From assembly GCF_024808255.1 (NCBI RefSeq), contig NZ_JANTYS010000003.1:124001-188000 (forward strand): a DNA stretch of 64,000 bases. The letters run 5' to 3'. Origin of the DNA: Mucilaginibacter dorajii (GTDB taxonomy: Bacteria; Bacteroidota; Bacteroidia; Sphingobacteriales; Sphingobacteriaceae). The notes below the pieces were generated by a model. That model was not told the DNA's origin. It saw only the letters and a list, made by a program, of their open reading frames with translations, and searched no databases. Both the position numbers and the translations under genes were made by a program. Every line of letters begins with the position of its first letter. Position 1 is the first letter of the stretch. This document shows, one piece after another, positions 1-9,461 of the stretch.

Positions 1-2
1 TA

Positions 3-443
3 ATGGTTCAATTGGCTATTGAGCCTAACCCGGTTTTACAGTGGTTCAGTTCGCGAAATGTACTTAACCAAATAGATTTTGTAAGAACGGTTTTACAGCA
101 TGGGGCTTTTGAAAAAGCCTCGGGCATGAAGGGCCTAAAAAGCAGGGATATTTTTGTAGCTAAAATGCAGCCTGCAGGCTTTTTACTAACGGGCGAACTT
201 GCAGCCCTGCTTTATAACGGAGGCGTTTATAATACAGGAAAAATTGATGATTCAACAGCATTCCGTCTTTCATCGGCACAGGTAAACTCATTGTGCAATT
301 CCCGGTACAGCCACATCAACTATTTTTTATTGTACGGTGGATGGAGCAAATGGTTTTATAATAAGCCTTGGGATTATACTTACGTTATTTTTAACAAAGC
401 GACTTATGTTATTACTGTTTTTTGTTTTACGGATACAGATTGA
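3..443 (+). CDS. Hypothetical protein, possibly 3' part of a longer gene
   Basis: I do not recognise this protein. The reading frame is open from the first bases of the window, so the ATG at 3 may be internal and the real start may lie upstream. The 146 visible residues are rich in aromatic residues towards the C-terminus (YFLLYGGWSKWFYNKPWDY) and end in a short hydrophobic stretch. I see no catalytic motif, no clear signal peptide and no lipobox. A gap of more than 600 bases separates it from the SusC gene downstream, so it is probably not in that operon. It could also be a decayed coding remnant. Confidence 0.4.
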   Translation: MVQLAIEPNPVLQWFSSRNVLNQIDFVRTVLQHGAFEKASGMKGLKSRDIFVAKMQPAGFLLTGELAALLYNGGVYNTGKIDDSTAFRLSSAQVNSLCNSRYSHINYFLLYGGWSKWFYNKPWDYTYVIFNKATYVITVFCFTDTD

Positions 444-1067
444 TTCAATAATAATATAAAGCGAAACACTAAATGGATGCTTTTTTTAATGTAAAGCTAT
501 TTACTACAGTTGCGAGACATAGAACAGTGGAGCGATGGGTACCGTTGTCTCTGGCGCAACGATTCCAATCATAAAGCCTCCTCAAATTAAAAAGATCTTA
601 AAATTTCCAAAAGTTTTTGCAAATTTTCCATAGGGATAAGTTAATTCTATATCAATCAAATAATCCTCGTGACACCCGCGCTAAATTGTATCGGTAATAG
701 CAAACCGGATGTGATTTTGGGTTGCATGTTTTAGTTTCTGGCCGTTGCTTCCGGGCCTACTTTTCATTTCAATCTTTTGCAAAAAATTAAATCTGCAAAC
801 TCCAAACGGGTTTATAACAGATTGCCTGGTCGCGCTTTATCGGTCAATCTTTTACCAGTCAACTTATTGAAAAAAGATAACTTAAGTTTTTGCATAATTA
901 ACTCATTAATAGTGTTTTAATGTCTGTTATTCATAACTGTACAGGATAGTTGTCAGGATACAGCAGGATGTGTTTCATTTAAGTTTTATAGAAATTAGGC
1001 TGTATCAATAACGGCTGTCACTTGCAGCGTATTATCAACCAAATAATAAACATTTTATCAAACTATT
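444..1067. other. Intergenic region, nothing firm
   Basis: This 624-base AT-rich stretch separates the partial first gene from the first SusC gene. I see no RNA gene, no strong hairpin and no ORF I would trust. The promoter of the SusC/SusD pair should lie in its last 200 bases, but no TTTG/TAnnTTTG pair is convincing. Confidence 0.4.
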
Positions 1068-4000
1068 ATGAGTAAAAATTTTTTACTGCTAAAATTCCTT
1101 TTTAGAAGGTTTTACTTATTTCTATGGCTTGCTTTGTGTAGCGCCGCTGTAATGGCGCAAGACATAAAGATCAGTGGAAAAGTAACCAGCGCCGACGATG
1201 GAACACCGCTGCCGGGTGTTTCTGTTCACGTTAAACTGGGTAACCAGGGGGTAGCTACCGCTGCTGATGGTACATTTTCACTTACAGCGGCTAAAAACAG
1301 TATTTTGGTATTTTCCTTTATCGGTTATGAAACCAGGGAAATACCTGTGGAAGGCAATGCCCCCATTAATATCAAACTAAACCCTAAGAGCGGCTCTTTG
1401 AATGAGGTGGTAGTTATTGGTTATGGTAAACAACAAAAAAAGGATCTCACTGGCGCGGTAGCAACACTATCCAATGCACAGATCAAGGATTTGCCTGTTT
1501 TATCTGTTGATCAAAAACTGGTTGGCCAGATTCCAGGTGTACAGATTAGTACAACAACCGGCTCGCCAGGTGGGGGATCTACTATCAAGATCCGGGGTTC
1601 AGGCTCCATTGGAGCGGGTGATAATCCATTATTTGTGGTAGATGGGTATCCAATATCCAACACGGCCGGGCAAACATATAACCCGCTAAACGTTATTAAT
1701 CCCGATGATATTGAATCGGTAACCGTTTTAAAAGATGCTTCTTCTACCGCTATCTATGGCTCAAGAGGCTCAAACGGGGTAATTGTGATTACCACAAAAA
1801 AAGGAAAAACCGGCGCACCTGTAATAACACTTAACTCTTATGTGGGTACGCAGTCTGTTCCTCAGAAAGGGCGTCCGCAAATGCTTGATGGTACACAATA
1901 TGCCCAGTTTAGGAAAGACATCATTACAGATGATTTTGCTTTTAGGGGAGTGCCCATAACGGATGCCGATATTCCGGTACAATTCCGTAACCCTGCCCAA
2001 TATGGCGCCGGAACAAACTGGTATAATGAGGTATTAAGAACCGCTCTTCAAAATAACCTGGATCTGGGTGTAAGCGGCGGAACAGAAAATACACATTATA
2101 ATTTTTCTGTTGATCGTGTTAACCAGGAAGGCGTTATCAAATACACCAATTTTCAACGGTATGCTATCCGCTCAAACATCGAAACCAATATCAGCAAGCG
2201 GTTAAAAGTAGGCCTCAACCTGGCACCTACTAACAGTGTTCAGGACCGTAACAATTTTGATTCAGGAGGGCGTGATATCCTTACCCGCACCTTATGGCTC
2301 AGCCCAATTGTACCGGTTACTGATGCAAACGGAAACCGCACCTCCTATATAACCTCTCCGGGAGCAATCGGGGCTCCAAATCCGCTTAACTCATTGCAAT
2401 TTGCCGGTACAACAGATAAGTATTTTCGTGGCTTGGGCGGAGCTTATGCCGAGCTGGAAGTTATTGATGGCTTGAAAGTAAAATATAGCTATAATGTTGA
2501 CTACACCAGCGAAAACTCTTTCAACTTTAACCCCTCTACCGTAGGTGGCGAAAGTAACCCTGCTCCGGTGGTTCCCAATTCAAACACTTATAAAAATACT
2601 ACCTTTAACTGGTTATCTGAGCTATTGGTAAATTACGACAAGCAAATTGGTGACCATCGAATTAGTGCTGTATTAGGCTATACTGCTCAAAAAGAGCGCT
2701 CCAATTCTATTTCACTATTTGCTGATAACTACCCCGATGACCTGGTTAAAACCATCAATGCTGCGTCATTGATCAGGAGTTATGGCGAAGATGTTCAGAA
2801 ATGGTCACTGATATCTTACTTAGCAAGAGTAAATTACAGTTACAAAGACAAATACCTGCTTACAGCTACAGTACGTACAGACGGTTCGTCAAGGTTTGGA
2901 AGCAATAACAGGTATGGAACCTTCCCTTCGGCAGCCATCGGCTGGCGCGCATCTCAGGAAGATTTCATGAAAAATGTATCCTGGTTAAGCGATCTTAAAG
3001 TACGCGCGTCATTAGGTAAGGCGGGTAATTTTAACATCGGTAACTACACCTATACTTCCAACATCGGAACGGCTAATTATTCCTTTAACGGCAACCTGGC
3101 CAATGGGCGGGTAAACACTTCATTGAACAACCCCGATCTGACCTGGGAAAATTCCAAAGAGTTTGACGGTGGTATTGACCTGGGCCTATTTAAAGACAGG
3201 ATATACCTCACTGCCGACTACTACAACCGTTTAACAACCGGGATGTTATTTAACAGCGAAATCCCGCAGTCATCAGGTTACTCCAACGCTATCATTAACT
3301 CGGGTAAAATACGTAACCGGGGTATTGAGCTTGGTTTAGCTACCCGTAACCTGGAAGGTGAGTTTAAATGGAAAAGCAATTTTAACATATCCTTTAACCG
3401 AAACAAGGTTTTAGCATTAAATGCCAACAATGATCCTATTTATAGCGGTTTAAGCGGGGAAGGTTCCTACACACATAAAACTGAAGTAGGACAACCCATC
3501 GGACAGTTTTTTGGCTATGTAGTTGAGGGTATTTATAAGGATCAGAATGATTTAAATAATTCGCCTAAACACGTTACCTCAGTTGTTGGGTCAATAAAAT
3601 ATAAAGATGTTGATGGGAATGGAATTATTGAGCCGGTAAAAGACTTTGCGGTTATTGGCCATGCCCAGCCTAATTTTAATTATGGTTTTACCAATAGCTT
3701 TGCCTACAAAAGGTTTGATCTGAACGTGATATTTGTAGGTTCACAGGGCGGGCACGAGTTAAAAACTGCCAACCAATACCTGCTCAATATTGACGGTGTA
3801 TTTAACGTAGATAAAAAGGTACTCAACAGATGGCGGTCGCCGCAAGACCCCGGTGATGGCTTTACACCAACCACCAACGGGTCACGTGTTATTTATCGCG
3901 ATGTTAACTCATCATGGGTAGAAAATGCCAGTTTTTTAAGGCTTCAGAATGTTACGTTTGGCTATAACTTCAATCCTGCATTATTGTCTCACTCAAACGT

Positions 4001-4172
4001 TATCAAGGGGGCGCGTTTGTATGTCAGCGGTCAAAACCTGGTCACATTTACCAAATATAATGGCAACCCGGAGGCGAATACTGCCGGTGCAAGCGCCCTT
4101 ACACCAGGAGAGGATTTTACTAATTATCCGTTAGCCCGCACATTGATTGTTGGACTAAACTTAACCTTTTAG
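1068..4172 (+). CDS. SusC/RagA-family TonB-dependent outer-membrane transporter
   Basis: The 1034-residue protein is an outer-membrane nutrient importer powered by TonB. A signal peptide covers residues 1-30 (hydrophobic core, cut near AVMA-QD). A carboxypeptidase-D-like regulatory domain follows at about 33-112 (GKVTSADDGTPLPGVSV, then FSFIGYETREI). Next come the TonB-box-like VVVIGYG near 115-121, the plug domain and a beta-barrel that ends in a terminal Phe. There is no STN domain, so it should not signal to an anti-sigma factor. The SusD partner starts 28 bases downstream. No glycan-degrading enzyme lies nearby, so the substrate cannot be read from context. Confidence 0.95.
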   Translation: MSKNFLLLKFLFRRFYLFLWLALCSAAVMAQDIKISGKVTSADDGTPLPGVSVHVKLGNQGVATAADGTFSLTAAKNSILVFSFIGYETREIPVEGNAPINIKLNPKSGSLNEVVVIGYGKQQKKDLTGAVATLSNAQIKDLPVLSVDQKLVGQIPGVQISTTTGSPGGGSTIKIRGSGSIGAGDNPLFVVDGYPISNTAGQTYNPLNVINPDDIESVTVLKDASSTAIYGSRGSNGVIVITTKKGKTGAPVITLNSYVGTQSVPQKGRPQMLDGTQYAQFRKDIITDDFAFRGVPITDADIPVQFRNPAQYGAGTNWYNEVLRTALQNNLDLGVSGGTENTHYNFSVDRVNQEGVIKYTNFQRYAIRSNIETNISKRLKVGLNLAPTNSVQDRNNFDSGGRDILTRTLWLSPIVPVTDANGNRTSYITSPGAIGAPNPLNSLQFAGTTDKYFRGLGGAYAELEVIDGLKVKYSYNVDYTSENSFNFNPSTVGGESNPAPVVPNSNTYKNTTFNWLSELLVNYDKQIGDHRISAVLGYTAQKERSNSISLFADNYPDDLVKTINAASLIRSYGEDVQKWSLISYLARVNYSYKDKYLLTATVRTDGSSRFGSNNRYGTFPSAAIGWRASQEDFMKNVSWLSDLKVRASLGKAGNFNIGNYTYTSNIGTANYSFNGNLANGRVNTSLNNPDLTWENSKEFDGGIDLGLFKDRIYLTADYYNRLTTGMLFNSEIPQSSGYSNAIINSGKIRNRGIELGLATRNLEGEFKWKSNFNISFNRNKVLALNANNDPIYSGLSGEGSYTHKTEVGQPIGQFFGYVVEGIYKDQNDLNNSPKHVTSVVGSIKYKDVDGNGIIEPVKDFAVIGHAQPNFNYGFTNSFAYKRFDLNVIFVGSQGGHELKTANQYLLNIDGVFNVDKKVLNRWRSPQDPGDGFTPTTNGSRVIYRDVNSSWVENASFLRLQNVTFGYNFNPALLSHSNVIKGARLYVSGQNLVTFTKYNGNPEANTAGASALTPGEDFTNYPLARTLIVGLNLTF

Positions 4173-4200
4173 TTTTTTTAAAGTTTTAAACCGATATACA

Positions 4201-5709
4201 ATGAAAATTAATATAAAATATATACTTATATCAACCCTGGCTATCAGCATCACGGTAGGTTGTAAAAAGGATTTTTTGAATCAGACGCCCGAAGCGACCA
4301 TTGTTGGCGATAATTTTTTCAAAACCGAAACAGATATTAAACAAGCCGTGAACGGAGCTTATAGCTCGCTCATAGGAATGGGCTTAACCAGTTATTGGCT
4401 TTTTGGCGAAATGCGCTCTGATAATACAACCTATCAGTACAATGGTACAGACCGTGGGTTGGAGCAGCGCGAGTTTGTCGACGAATTTTTATCAAGCGCT
4501 ACCGCGCCTCCAATACAACAATACTGGCAGGAAAGCTATACCGCCATTGCGCATTGTAATGATGTGCTTGACCATGTAGGCAAGATCAGCATGTCTGATG
4601 CGGCTAAAAACCAGTATACCGGCGAAGCTGAATTGTTGCGCGGCTTTCATTATTTTAACCTGGTGAGGCAGTTTGGCGGTGTACCAATACGTATTACCTC
4701 AACACAATCGCCAGGCGACGCCAGGTCAAAAGGCAGGGCTACCGAAGCCGACGTTTACAAGCAGATTGTTGCCGATTTAACGGATGCTGCTACAAAACTA
4801 CCTGCAAAATATACCGGTGCCGATATAGGTAGGGTAACACAGGGTACCGCATTTACCCTTTTAGGCAAGGTATATCTTACACAAAAAAACTATGCCGATG
4901 CGTTAACGGCGTTGCGTAAGGTAACTGCTTTAGGATATACCATGCTGCCCGATTATAAAAATGTTTTTGATCCTGCCAATAAAAATAACTCCGAGTCGAT
5001 TTTTGAGATCCAGTATCTCGGGTCGCAAAATGGCCTGTCAAGCAACTTTTTATACCAATTTGCGCCCTGGACATCAGGTAGCACGGTAACCGGCGATCCG
5101 GGAACTAACTTAGGTAGTGGTAACGGTTATAATATACCTACACAGGATATGGTAGATGCCTACGAAGCCGGAGATATACGTAAAGATGCGTCGCTGTCAT
5201 TGAGTTTCAAAGATCCAACATCTGGTAAAGTGGTGCCATATGTCATCAAATATAACCACGGTTTTGTGGATAGGGGAAAAACAAATGACGATTTCCCGAT
5301 ACTACGCTACCCTGATGTGTTACTGATGATAGCCGAATGTTTGAATGAGCAGGGTTTTGCTGCTGGCGGCGAAGCGTTTAACCTGTTAAATCAGGTACGT
5401 ACCCGGGCACATTTACCTGCAAAAACGGCCGGCAATACCGATGCTGCACTTAATGTGAGTAACCAGGCCGCTTTCCGCGACGCCATATTTCAGGAGCGCC
5501 GGGTTGAGTTCGCATTTGAAAATCATCGCTGGTATGATCTTTTACGTACAGGCAAGGCCGTTGAAGTGATGAACGCCCACGGAGTAAGGCAAATGGCCCA
5601 GTTTTCAACCATACCTGCCGGCTCATATAAAGTAACCACAAATAAATTATTATTGCCCATACCACAACGTGAGGTAACGCTTGATAACTTAACACAAAAC
5701 CCCCAGTAA
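4201..5709 (+). CDS. SusD/RagB-family outer-membrane lipoprotein
   Basis: This 502-residue surface lipoprotein is expected to cap the SusC barrel encoded just upstream and capture substrate. A type II signal peptide ends in a lipobox with Cys21 (ITVGC, followed by KK). The tetratricopeptide-type helices typical of SusD are visible (for example GEAELLRGFHYFNLVRQFGG near 140-160). The C-terminal family signature is also present (FQERRVEFAFENHRWYDLLR, about 430-450, and a final LLLPIPQREV stretch). Length and order match a normal SusC/SusD pair transcribed together. The ligand is unknown. Confidence 0.95.
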   Translation: MKINIKYILISTLAISITVGCKKDFLNQTPEATIVGDNFFKTETDIKQAVNGAYSSLIGMGLTSYWLFGEMRSDNTTYQYNGTDRGLEQREFVDEFLSSATAPPIQQYWQESYTAIAHCNDVLDHVGKISMSDAAKNQYTGEAELLRGFHYFNLVRQFGGVPIRITSTQSPGDARSKGRATEADVYKQIVADLTDAATKLPAKYTGADIGRVTQGTAFTLLGKVYLTQKNYADALTALRKVTALGYTMLPDYKNVFDPANKNNSESIFEIQYLGSQNGLSSNFLYQFAPWTSGSTVTGDPGTNLGSGNGYNIPTQDMVDAYEAGDIRKDASLSLSFKDPTSGKVVPYVIKYNHGFVDRGKTNDDFPILRYPDVLLMIAECLNEQGFAAGGEAFNLLNQVRTRAHLPAKTAGNTDAALNVSNQAAFRDAIFQERRVEFAFENHRWYDLLRTGKAVEVMNAHGVRQMAQFSTIPAGSYKVTTNKLLLPIPQREVTLDNLTQNPQ

Positions 5710-5824
5710 AAAGCGTTTTTTACGAACCTGTAATTTCTTTTGGGTCATTACAATTTTATGGTCAATAAATGTTTTTTACCACAATTTCGCTTGGGCGCAA
5801 AAGCTTGGGGTTAAGAAAATAGCT

Positions 5825-5858
5825 ACATCAATGCCCATTGAATTATGGGCATTGATGT
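5825..5858. terminator. Strong hairpin downstream of SusC/SusD pair
   Basis: Perfect 14-base arms (ACATCAATGCCCAT and its complement) flank a short loop, 115 bases after the SusD stop. There is no long T-run after it, so it may be a transcript-stabilising hairpin rather than a classical terminator. The rest of 5710-6176 holds nothing else I can name. Confidence 0.55.
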
Positions 5859-6176
5859 TAAAGGGCTTAACTTGCTCTATAATGGCACTGCTGATTTACA
5901 AAAATATTAGTGGTACCAACCGACGTAGAATTGGTTAGCCAGTAGCCGCGAAAGTAAGGTTCAATACCGAAAAGGGTTTTGGATCTTACTATTTCGAATA
6001 AAAAACGGATTACTGTAAAAGAGGATATCTATTTATCCTAAATAAATTCAAACCATAACGCATGCTATTTAGCAAATAGCCATTTTTTTGATGGTTAACC
6101 GTATCTTAATCCCCAACAGACCTTTTGAATCTTAAACAAGATAAGAGGTTTAGCACTTACTACCTAATGTTAACAA

Positions 6177-7208
6177 ATGAAACCAATATCATTTTTAGAT
6201 CTCATTCACATTGATGTTCATTCATCTACTCCTAAATATCTACAGCTTTCGGGTGCAATAATTAAGGCTGTTGAAAAAGGAAAATTAAAAAAGGATGACA
6301 TTCTTCCATCCATTAATGAACTAAGTTATAAACTGGAAATATCAAGGGATACCGCAGAAAAAGGTTATAAACATCTGAAAGAAATAGGGGTGCTTAACTC
6401 TGTACCTGGTAAGGGATATTACATTGCGCATAGTGATTTTAAGCAAGAGCTTCGGATATTCTTGATGTTCAATAAGTTAAGTTCACATAAAAAGATTATA
6501 TATGATAACTTTATCAGTGCCTTAGGTGATAATGTGACGGTTGATTTTTATATTTATAATAATGACTTTAAGCTGTTTAAAAAGTTTTTAACCAGTGAGG
6601 CCGGTGACTACTCACATTTTGTGATCATTCCCCACTTTATTGATGGGGGGGAGTTTGCCAAGGATATTATCAATACCATCCCTAAAGAAAAATTGGTGCT
6701 GCTTGATAAAAAGATCCCGGGAATTGATGGGGAATATGCCGCGGCTTATGAAAATTTTGAAAAGGATATTTATGGAGCTTTAGAACAAGCCCGGGAGCAA
6801 TTGAGTAAATACCATACTATTAAGATTATATTTCCAAAACGTAGTTATTTCCCTGCTGAAATTGTGACCGGTTTTATTCGGTTTTGCCAGCAATATGCTT
6901 TTGCTCATGAGGTAGTTAGCGATATTTTACTTGAGCCTATTAATGAGGGTGAGGTTTTTATTAATTTAAAGGAAGATGACCTGGTGAATTTGATTGAGCG
7001 AATAATTTCAATGCAGTTTGTTATAGGAAAACAAGTAGGGATTATCTCCTATAACGAAACACCGTTAAAAAAACTTATTCTAAATGGTATTACAACTATA
7101 TCAACCGATTTTTCCTATATGGGTACTGTAGCTGCAAACCTTATTCTGGACAATAGCCGGCGGCACGTTGAAATTCCGTTTTACTATAATAAGAGGGCCT
7201 CTTTATAA
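6177..7208 (+). CDS. GntR-family transcriptional regulator with periplasmic-binding-protein-like C-terminal domain
   Basis: This is a 343-residue DNA-binding regulator. Residues about 10-80 form a GntR winged helix: a DILPSINELSYKLEISRDT helix-turn-helix followed by the wing GVLNSVPGKGYYI. The remainder (about 90-335) resembles the LacI/periplasmic-binding sensor domain found in Bacteroidota GntR regulators of carbohydrate genes. It has alternating hydrophobic strands, DKKIPGIDGEYAAAYENFEKD (split here as DKKIPGIDGEY and AAAYENFEKD), and a C-terminal GITTISTDFSYMG. It lies 467 bases after the SusC/SusD pair in the same orientation, so controlling that pair is plausible but not shown. It converges with the antiporter gene downstream. 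Confidence 0.85.
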   Translation: MKPISFLDLIHIDVHSSTPKYLQLSGAIIKAVEKGKLKKDDILPSINELSYKLEISRDTAEKGYKHLKEIGVLNSVPGKGYYIAHSDFKQELRIFLMFNKLSSHKKIIYDNFISALGDNVTVDFYIYNNDFKLFKKFLTSEAGDYSHFVIIPHFIDGGEFAKDIINTIPKEKLVLLDKKIPGIDGEYAAAYENFEKDIYGALEQAREQLSKYHTIKIIFPKRSYFPAEIVTGFIRFCQQYAFAHEVVSDILLEPINEGEVFINLKEDDLVNLIERIISMQFVIGKQVGIISYNETPLKKLILNGITTISTDFSYMGTVAANLILDNSRRHVEIPFYYNKRASL

Positions 7209-7362
7209 AAGGGTGCCCGCTTGATTTATAATTTGATTATAAACGATAAATCATGATCGATGCCTAATTGATATCAGGTTAACGAAAATTTCCGTTTTAT
7301 TTAATGAACGGGCGTTTCCGATAATATATTTTCATGTTTTGTTCTCTTTTTTTCAACGATCT

Positions 7363-8622
7363 TTAACTCGTTTCAACCAACTGCAGCTTTTGCTCCTTTA
7401 AAAAATAATGTTTCATGATTGGGCCGGATATGATCATCGTTACAACCGTCATTACTACCAGGCCTTCAAATACGGGTTCGCTTATGATTTTGGCCTGCAA
7501 AGCCAACAAGCCCAGTACAATCTCCTGCGATCCTCTTGCATTCATACCAAATGCTACCGCTATTGACTCGTTTTTACTCATGCCGCTCATGGCGCTGCCA
7601 ATACCTGCACCAAGCAGTTTAGCCAGGCAGGCGATGATCAATATAATTACTACCACTTCCAGGTTAAAATTGGCTATAAAATTAAGCCTCAGGCCAACGG
7701 ATGCAAAAAAGAGCGGCGCTAACACATTAATGGTAAACTGATGCAGTACATGCTTGTGCTTTTCTGTAAAATATTTAGAATCGTTGATGCCGACGCCAAC
7801 CAGGAAAGCCCCGAATATGCCCCGGACACCAAGCCCTTCGGTAATGCAGGCGCTGATGAGGCAAAGGCAAACCGCCATGGTAAGTACGCGGCCGGGTTTT
7901 TCGCCCTTGCCCGCAAATGCCAATAGTTTATGGATAAGCCATCGCCCACCGGTTAACATGAAAACGGCGTAAAGTACCACTATGCTTACCGACCAGAAGG
8001 AGGCCTCACCCTTACCCACGTTCATCAGCTGGATGATGACGGAGAACAGTATCCAGCCCAAAAAATCGTCAACCATGGCTGCTGTTAATACAATGTTGCC
8101 AATGCGTGTGTTCAGAATATCAAGGTCGAGCAATATTTTGGTGATCACCGATAGCGCAGTTATGGAAAGTGCTGTTCCAAAAAACAGCGAAGTAACCAAC
8201 TGGTTGTTAAAGCCGTTGGCAAAATGACTTTGGTACAAATACCAGACCGAAGCAAAACCAATAGCAAAGGGGAATATAATGCCGGTAAGACTGATGCTGA
8301 TAGCCTGTTTACCATTTTGGCGTATCTGTTTCAAATCTACCTCGAAGCCAGCAATGAACATCAGCAAAATGATGCCGATATTGGCAATACCATCAAACGC
8401 TTCGAAGGCGTGAGGAGTAGATAGGAATACATCTTTGAAAACGGATGGGAAAAATAGTCCCAAAAGGGTAGGGCCAACAATGATTCCCGCGAAAATTTCT
8501 CCGATGATGGCCGGCAATTTATACCTGCGGCATAGTTCGCCTAACAACCTTGCGGGGATGAGGATAATTAAAAGAATAATCAGGAAATGAATTATCTCTG
8601 ATGAGTTAAGCTTAGAAACCAT
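7363..8622 (-). CDS. CPA2-family cation:proton antiporter (Kef/NapA type)
   Basis: The 419-residue polytopic inner-membrane protein has roughly 12 hydrophobic segments across the whole chain. It carries the paired aspartates of electrogenic CPA2 antiporters in AAMVDDFLGW (about residue 185-190). GEIFAGIIVGPTLLG near the N-terminus and FGMNARGSQEIVLG near residue 360 are also family signatures. There is no C-terminal TrkA-N domain, so it is antiporter only. It is the last gene of the encapsulin operon, 11 bases after the serine acetyltransferase gene. Na+ or K+ exchange for protons is expected. A role in balancing ions or pH during sulfur metabolism is only an inference from the operon. Confidence 0.88.
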   Translation of the reverse strand: MVSKLNSSEIIHFLIILLIILIPARLLGELCRRYKLPAIIGEIFAGIIVGPTLLGLFFPSVFKDVFLSTPHAFEAFDGIANIGIILLMFIAGFEVDLKQIRQNGKQAISISLTGIIFPFAIGFASVWYLYQSHFANGFNNQLVTSLFFGTALSITALSVITKILLDLDILNTRIGNIVLTAAMVDDFLGWILFSVIIQLMNVGKGEASFWSVSIVVLYAVFMLTGGRWLIHKLLAFAGKGEKPGRVLTMAVCLCLISACITEGLGVRGIFGAFLVGVGINDSKYFTEKHKHVLHQFTINVLAPLFFASVGLRLNFIANFNLEVVVIILIIACLAKLLGAGIGSAMSGMSKNESIAVAFGMNARGSQEIVLGLLALQAKIISEPVFEGLVVMTVVTMIISGPIMKHYFLKEQKLQLVETS

Positions 8623-8633
8623 GTTTAAATAAA

Positions 8634-9452
8634 TTATTGCAGGTTTTCTTTTACCTCAATTCGTAATTGATGGGTATTAAAAACATGCGAAAAGGGCTGA
8701 ACGCTTTTTGTTAAAAATACGCTGCCGCCTATCACACTATGATGGCCAATCACTGTACGGCCACCCAAAATGGTGCTACGGGCGTATATAACCACGTTAT
8801 CCTCAACTGTAGGATGTCTTTTTGTTTCGGATAACTCTTTACTTACCTGTGCTGCCCCCAATGTTACGCCCTGGTATATGGTTACATGCTTGCCAATAAT
8901 ACTGGTTGCACCAATAACTATCCCGGTACCGTGATCTATACAAAAAGGAACATCAATGGTAGCTTTAGGATGTATATCAACCCCGGTTTTGCCGTGCGCA
9001 TGCTCAGATAATATCCTTGGTAAAATAGGTATGGCCAGCCGGGTAAGCTGATGTGCAATGCGGTAAACCGCGATGGCATAAAAGCCGGGATATGATACAA
9101 TCACCTCGTGTACGCTGGTAGCGGCAGGGTCTTTCTCATAGATCATGGACGCATCCTGCCGCAAATCCTGGTAAATTTCATTCAACGAATCGTAAAATGA
9201 AACAACAGCTTGCTCAATATCAATATCTTTCGGATCAAGATAACTTAGCAATATATTTTCAAGATCTATCTGGTTCTTTTTAAGATGACCGCCATATATG
9301 GATAGCTTATTGGCATGGTTATTTGGAAACAGGAACTCAAAAAGATCAGACAGCCAGCCTACGCAAGCCCTGATCTTTGGTGTTGCTTCCCATTCGGCTT
9401 TATGGGTTTCATAAAGCGTTTGTATAAAGCTGTCAAATTTATCGTCTTTCAT
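8634..9452 (-). CDS. epsC: Serine O-acetyltransferase (EpsC/CysE type)
   Basis: The enzyme transfers an acetyl group from acetyl-CoA to L-serine, giving O-acetylserine, the acceptor for sulfide in cysteine synthesis. The N-terminal half is the helical SAT domain; the C-terminal half is a left-handed beta-helix of hexapeptide repeats. Catalytic-type residues are in ATIDVPFCIDHGTGIVIG and VTIYQGVTLGA (about residues 165-205). At 272 residues it fits the longer EpsC form. It starts 9 bases after the cysteine desulfurase stop, inside the encapsulin operon. That puts cysteine formation and cysteine desulfuration under one promoter with the operator at 12361. Confidence 0.92.
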   Translation of the reverse strand: MKDDKFDSFIQTLYETHKAEWEATPKIRACVGWLSDLFEFLFPNNHANKLSIYGGHLKKNQIDLENILLSYLDPKDIDIEQAVVSFYDSLNEIYQDLRQDASMIYEKDPAATSVHEVIVSYPGFYAIAVYRIAHQLTRLAIPILPRILSEHAHGKTGVDIHPKATIDVPFCIDHGTGIVIGATSIIGKHVTIYQGVTLGAAQVSKELSETKRHPTVEDNVVIYARSTILGGRTVIGHHSVIGGSVFLTKSVQPFSHVFNTHQLRIEVKENLQ

Positions 9453-9461
9453 ATCCTCCCA

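Noticed and set aside
7741..8424. Plus-strand ORFs opposite the antiporter gene
   Set aside because: These are antisense shadows; the minus-strand frame has clear transmembrane and DD motifs.
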